Positions 25,149 through 28,867 of a stretch of 28,867 nucleotides of DNA are shown here, in pieces. The stretch comes from Caldifarciminota bacterium UBA2202 (GTDB lineage Bacteria > Hydrothermota > 32-111). Numbering within the stretch: the first letter of the stretch is position 1; each line of letters starts with the position of its first letter. Under the pieces are notes generated by a model. It was given only the letters and a program-made list of their open reading frames with translations. It was not told the origin of the DNA and ran no database searches. Position numbers and translations under genes: made by a program. The stretch lies in assembly GCA_002327905.1 (NCBI GenBank), contig DCUY01000097.1, positions 15,938 through 44,804 of the forward strand, given 5' to 3'.

Positions 25149-26160
25149 AATAATATGGGATAATCCCGTATCATCTTATCTTCTTTTCCTCGTCGCTCTT
25201 TTTTCTGCAATAATAATTTCTTTTGTAATCTTCTTTTTCACAAAGAGATTCAAAGGAAAAATTATCAGGAGAGTTAAATCAATCATTATCATAATTGTCA
25301 TCTCCCTCTCTCTTCAGATAGCCAGCGGATTCTTTGATATGTCGACTGACATGCACCATTATACATTTTTGGCGGCAAAAATATTGTATGTTATTTCATT
25401 TACATGGCTTTTAATAAAGCTCTCATACTTCGGGATAGAGCGGATATATAAAATGAAGCACATTGCCGAATCAATGCATTTTACACATCAGGTTGTAAAT
25501 CTTCTTAAAAAGGCTTCTTTTCTATTTTTGTCAGTCATTGCTCTAACAATGGTGTTAAACCTTCTCGGATTCAATGTATTCTCCCTTGTGACAGGCCTTG
25601 GAATCGGAGGCCTCGCCGTTGCTTTAGGAGCGCAGGAGATACTCGCGAATATCATCGGAGGAATAACCATATTCATCTCCGGACTAATCAAGCAGGGTGA
25701 TTTTGTGGAAATAGAAAGCCATTCCGGATATATACATGCAATAGGAATGAGGACAACAAAGATTATGAGGCTTGACGGGAAGATGGTTATTATTCCGAAC
25801 AGCCATATAATGAAGACAACAATAATCAATCACACAAGCGACAGCGGAGTGATTCAGACTTATGTTCTGCCACTTCAGTATTCCATGAATGCCGAGCAGA
25901 TAAAGAGAGCTTCTGATATTGTGAGAGAGATACTTGAAAAGGACGCAAGAATAACAGACAAAAAATCAATATCCGTCGGTTTCTATAAATTTGATGTTTA
26001 TGCTTTGAATTTGTATGTATCATTCTCAATAACGGATATTTCCTTGGCAGGAGAGATAAAAGAGGATTTTCATTATCTTGTGAAACACAGATTTGATTCT
26101 GAAAAAATCAATTTCGCGTATCCCACTCAGACAATAAAAATAGCAGATAAAAACCAATAA
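25141..26160 (+). CDS. MscS-family mechanosensitive channel
   Basis: A 339-residue channel. Four membrane helices (about 14-34, 47-65, 75-98, 127-145) precede the pore helix GLGIGGLAVALGAQEILAN (about 152-170), rich in Gly and Ala. Then comes the cytoplasmic beta domain (QGDFVEIE, GYIHAIGMRTTKIMR, IIPNS) and a C-terminal alpha/beta region. MscS channels open on membrane stretch and release solutes during osmotic downshift. GGAGG sits before the ATG, overlapping the aminotransferase end by eight bases. It is the third ion-flux membrane protein on this stretch, after the antiporter and permease. Confidence 0.94.
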   Translation: MDRIIWDNPVSSYLLFLVALFSAIIISFVIFFFTKRFKGKIIRRVKSIIIIIVISLSLQIASGFFDMSTDMHHYTFLAAKILYVISFTWLLIKLSYFGIERIYKMKHIAESMHFTHQVVNLLKKASFLFLSVIALTMVLNLLGFNVFSLVTGLGIGGLAVALGAQEILANIIGGITIFISGLIKQGDFVEIESHSGYIHAIGMRTTKIMRLDGKMVIIPNSHIMKTTIINHTSDSGVIQTYVLPLQYSMNAEQIKRASDIVREILEKDARITDKKSISVGFYKFDVYALNLYVSFSITDISLAGEIKEDFHYLVKHRFDSEKINFAYPTQTIKIADKNQ

Positions 26161-26171
26161 TAGGAGTCAAG

Positions 26172-27416
26172 ATGAATAAGGAATTTTTAAAGAAGACTGA
26201 CACGGAGGTCTTTGAAGCAATTTTTAATGAAGAGACAAGACAGAAGGAGAAGCTTGAACTGATAGCTTCGGAGAACTTTGTTTCAGAGAGTGTTTTGGAG
26301 GCGATGGGAAGCGTAATGACAAACAAATACGCAGAAGGATATCCGGGCAAAAGGTATTACGGAGGATGCGAGTTTGTGGATGTGGTTGAGAATCTTGCGA
26401 GAGACAGAGCAAAGAAACTATTCGGCGCAGAGCATGCCAATGTCCAGCCGCACTGCGGCTCTCAGGCGAACATGGTCGCTTACTTTGCATTTTTGAAGCC
26501 GGGAGACACATTCTTCGGACTCAATCTATCGCATGGAGGGCATCTGACTCACGGGCATCCTATAAGTTTTTCCGGAATGCTCTATAATGCAGTTCATTAC
26601 GGAGTGGAGCAGGATACAGAGGTCATAGATTATTCAAAATTAAAGGAAATGGCAAAAGAGCACAAGCCGAAGATGATAATAACAGGAGCATCGGCATACC
26701 CTCGCACTCTTGACTTTCCAAAGTTCCGTGAAATATGCGATGAAGTGGGAGCAAAGCTTGTGGTTGACATAGCGCATATAGCAGGCCTTGTCGCCGTAGG
26801 AGTGCATCCGTCGCCTGTGCCTTATGCTGACATTGTAACGACAACAACGCATAAGACTCTCAGAGGACCGAGGGGAGGAATGGTTCTATGCAAACAGCAG
26901 TATGCCGCTGATGTTGACAAAGCATTATTCCCCGGAATACAGGGCGGACCATTGATGCATATAATCGCCGCTAAAGCAGTGGCATTCAATGAGGCATTAC
27001 AGCCGTCATTTATAGATTATCAGAAGCAGGTGCTTAAAAATGCTCAGGCTCTTGCGTCTGCTCTTGTAAAACTCGGATACCGTCTTGTTTCAGGCGGAAC
27101 AGACACACACTTAATGCTTGTCGATTTGAGGCCGAAAAAAGTAACAGGAAAAGTTGCGGAGAAGGCATTGGATAAAGCCGGAATAACAGTCAATAAGAAC
27201 ACTATTCCGTTTGACCCGGAGAAGCCGTTTGTAGCATCCGGAATAAGGCTGGGAACACCGGCAATGACAACAAGAGGAATGAAAGAGAAAGACATGGAGA
27301 AGATTGCATTATTCATAGACAGAGTGATTCTGAGCATAGAGAATGAAGAAGAGATAAATAAGATAAAAGACGAAGTGAAGGAATTCACCTCATCATTTAA
27401 AATGTTCGCATGGTAA
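26172..27416 (+). CDS. glyA: Serine hydroxymethyltransferase
   Basis: GlyA interconverts serine and glycine, passing a one-carbon unit to tetrahydrofolate, in the cytoplasm. The protein is 414 residues, the standard bacterial length. Visible motifs include ELIASENFVS, NKYAEGYPGKRYYGG (substrate/PLP contacts), LSHGGHLTHG, VDIAHIAGL, and the PLP Lys228 in TTTHKTLRGPRGG. AGGAG precedes the ATG and the gene is 11 bases after the MscS gene. It is followed 12 bases later by a DUF1015 gene. Confidence 0.98.
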   Translation: MNKEFLKKTDTEVFEAIFNEETRQKEKLELIASENFVSESVLEAMGSVMTNKYAEGYPGKRYYGGCEFVDVVENLARDRAKKLFGAEHANVQPHCGSQANMVAYFAFLKPGDTFFGLNLSHGGHLTHGHPISFSGMLYNAVHYGVEQDTEVIDYSKLKEMAKEHKPKMIITGASAYPRTLDFPKFREICDEVGAKLVVDIAHIAGLVAVGVHPSPVPYADIVTTTTHKTLRGPRGGMVLCKQQYAADVDKALFPGIQGGPLMHIIAAKAVAFNEALQPSFIDYQKQVLKNAQALASALVKLGYRLVSGGTDTHLMLVDLRPKKVTGKVAEKALDKAGITVNKNTIPFDPEKPFVASGIRLGTPAMTTRGMKEKDMEKIALFIDRVILSIENEEEINKIKDEVKEFTSSFKMFAW

Positions 27417-27428
27417 CAAGGAGTATTT

Positions 27429-28673
27429 ATGGCAGTAATAAAACCGTTCAAGGGAATCAGACCCGTAAAAGAGAAGGCAAAGGATGTGTGCGCTCCGCCT
27501 TATGACACATTAAATGTAAAAGAGGCGCGCGACATGGTCAAGAAGAACAAATATTCATTCCTTCATGTCGAAAAATCCGAGATAGATTGTCCCGATTCGT
27601 ATGACGTGCATGATCAGAGGATATTCGACAAAGGAAGGGAGAATCTCGAAAAGATGCTCAAAGAGAGGGTTATGATGCAGGATAAAGAGGAGTGCTTATA
27701 CATTTATAAGCAGATAATGGGAAAGCACACTCAGACCGGAATTGTAGCAGGAGCATCAGTGGACGATTACATAAGTGATGTGATAAAGAAGCATGAGAAC
27801 ACGAGAGAGGATAAAGAGATAGAGCGCGCTATGCACATTGACACAATTGACGCAAATACGGGATGTGTGTTCCTCACATACAGAAAGAGAGCTGAGATAA
27901 ATGAAATTGTCGAGAGAGTGATGAAGGAATCAAAGCCGGAGTATGATTTCATTGACGAATTGAATGTGCGCCATATCTTTTATGCAGTCAAAGACAAAAA
28001 GACTATTGATGAGATTGTGAAGATGTTTGCAAAGATTGAGACTTTGTATGTGGCTGACGGACACCATCGCTCTGCCGCGGCTACGAGGATAGCATTAAAG
28101 AGAAGAAAGGAAGAAAAATCAAAATCAAAGACAGCGGAATATAATTATTTTCTTTCAGTCATATTTCCGGATGACGAGATGCTCATTATGGATTACAACA
28201 GAGTTGTGAAAGACCTTAATGGAATGTCAAAGGAAAAATTCATTAAAGAGCTTGAGAAGAAGTTTTTTGTGCAGAAGATAAAAATCATGCAGAAGCCTGT
28301 GAAGATTCATGATTTTTCAATGTACATTGACAAAGAATGGTACACTTTGAGGGCAAAGGATGAAATCATAGAGAGAAGGGATTTTATTAAATCTCTTGAT
28401 GTGTCGATTCTTCAGGAGAATGTCTTAAATCCACTTCTCGGAATTGAAAATCCGCGCACTGACAAGAGGATAAATTTTATTGGCGGAATAAGGGGCATTG
28501 AGGAGCTGAAAAAGCTTGTGGACTCAAAAGAATACAAGGTTGCATTTGCTCTTTATCCGACATCAATGGAGCAGTTGATGAATGTGTCGGATTCCGGCAA
28601 AGTGATGCCTCCCAAATCGACTTGGTTTGAGCCGAAGCTTAGAAGCGGTATTGTAATTCACAAATTATCATAG
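27429..28673 (+). CDS. DUF1015 family protein
   Basis: A 414-residue soluble protein, the usual size of the family. It shows the family hallmarks: start IKPFKGIRP, CAPPYD (about 21-26), a KHENTREDKE stretch near 121-130, the ADGHHRSAA motif (His212, His213, Arg214), and MPPKSTWFEPKL near the C-terminus. The paired His and the conserved Asp/Arg suggest a metal- or phosphate-binding enzyme, but the reaction is unknown to me. Position immediately after glyA, with the aminotransferase and 2-hydroxyacid dehydrogenase upstream, suggests a role in serine/glycine or related hydroxyacid metabolism. AGGAG precedes the ATG. Confidence 0.9.
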   Translation: MAVIKPFKGIRPVKEKAKDVCAPPYDTLNVKEARDMVKKNKYSFLHVEKSEIDCPDSYDVHDQRIFDKGRENLEKMLKERVMMQDKEECLYIYKQIMGKHTQTGIVAGASVDDYISDVIKKHENTREDKEIERAMHIDTIDANTGCVFLTYRKRAEINEIVERVMKESKPEYDFIDELNVRHIFYAVKDKKTIDEIVKMFAKIETLYVADGHHRSAAATRIALKRRKEEKSKSKTAEYNYFLSVIFPDDEMLIMDYNRVVKDLNGMSKEKFIKELEKKFFVQKIKIMQKPVKIHDFSMYIDKEWYTLRAKDEIIERRDFIKSLDVSILQENVLNPLLGIENPRTDKRINFIGGIRGIEELKKLVDSKEYKVAFALYPTSMEQLMNVSDSGKVMPPKSTWFEPKLRSGIVIHKLS

Positions 28674-28695
28674 ACTGCGGTTTTTTGAAAAGTAG

Positions 28696-28717
28696 GGGCG
28701 GACCTGTGTGTTCGCCC
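28696..28717. repeat. Short GC-rich hairpin, possible dispersed palindromic element
   Basis: GGGCGGAC (28696-28703) pairs with GTTCGCCC (28710-28717), with one G-T pair, around a 6-base loop, 22 bases after the DUF1015 stop. The flanking sequence is AT-rich, so the element stands out. It resembles the short GC-rich palindromes scattered in intergenic spaces of many bacterial genomes. It could also help end the transcript, though no T-run follows. Confidence 0.4.
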
Positions 28718-28786
28718 GTCAGAATCAAATAAAATGTTGTATTATTGTTAATTGAATGTATTTGATTTTACTCTTGCATTTTAACC

Positions 28787-28807
28787 ATAAACTATAAACT
28801 ATTAACT
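28787..28807 (+). repeat. Three tandem heptamers
   Basis: ATAAACT, ATAAACT and ATTAACT follow each other without a gap. The third has one change. They are followed by a T-run and then an abruptly GC-rich stretch. At this length they could be chance in AT-rich sequence. Confidence 0.35.
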
Positions 28808-28815
28808 CTTTTTTT

Positions 28816-28867
28816 GCGCATGGCTCACGGCGTCTTGTCTCGTGGCATGAAGCCCAGCGCTCATTCG
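28816..28867. other. GC-rich terminal stretch, unidentified
   Basis: The last 52 bases are about 63% G+C, far above the flanking sequence, which is nearly all A/T. I see no open reading frame or clear RNA structure in so short a piece. It may be the edge of a repeat, an RNA gene or an inserted element continuing past the window. Confidence 0.3.

Noticed and set aside
1..28867. tRNA, rRNA, CRISPR array, insertion sequence or prophage
   Set aside because: I found no direct-repeat array, transposase, integrase or structured RNA gene. Gaps between genes are all under 300 bases.

Overview
The window is a gene-dense stretch of bacterial chromosome with low to moderate GC, many ATA and AGA/AGG codons, strong GGAGG-type ribosome binding sites, and no mobile element, CRISPR array, tRNA or rRNA that I can see. 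A TonB-like C-terminal domain, lipoprotein signals, a probable outer-membrane protein, MurA, and a secreted protein with a tail resembling a type IX secretion sorting domain point to a didermic (Gram-negative-type) bacterium. The sorting-type tail suggests an FCB-related or uncultivated candidate-phylum lineage. The short two-domain IspG argues against typical Bacteroidota or Chlorobiota. I cannot place it more precisely from sequence alone.

Layout. (1) 38-4182 (+): a lipoprotein, then two overlapping half-transporter genes whose nucleotide-binding sites are complementary in a way typical of heterodimeric ABC exporters. (2) 4355-9564: a secreted helical-repeat protein (apparently leaderless mRNA), a convergent M28 metallopeptidase, an LVIVD-repeat secreted protein with a sorting-like tail, and a TonB-like protein followed by a perfect 13-bp hairpin. 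(3) 9761-10459: a DUF1003 membrane protein whose promoter is overlapped by a perfect 11-bp inverted repeat. (4) 10510-15259: two divergent ion-transport units. On the minus strand an EIIA-like/CBS protein precedes an ArsB/NhaD/SLC13-type permease. On the plus strand a radical SAM protein precedes a CPA2-type cation/proton antiporter and a small PII-like protein. (5) 15252-28673 (+): a continuous run with outer-membrane-like protein, murA, ispG, an M24 pseudo-peptidase, a TPR lipoprotein, a rhomboid protease, an HD-domain protein, a 2-hydroxyacid dehydrogenase, a YfiM-like protein, a small coiled-coil protein, an aminotransferase, an MscS channel, glyA and a DUF1015 protein.

From 12854 to 28673, 17 genes run in one direction with gaps of at most 12 bases, so they probably form one or a few long transcripts. 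The only convincing promoter I see for this run is just upstream of 12854. The last ~190 bases hold a G/C-rich hairpin, a heptamer repeat, and an abruptly GC-rich terminal stretch of a different character.

The most interesting observations are: the paired transporter modules, each with a soluble sensor-like partner (EIIA-CBS and PII-like); the pseudo-M24 protein that has lost three of five metal ligands; two genes whose predicted promoters leave almost no 5' leader; and the inverted repeat across the DUF1003 promoter. None of these proves an undescribed system. The divergent transporter/sensor cluster is the best candidate.
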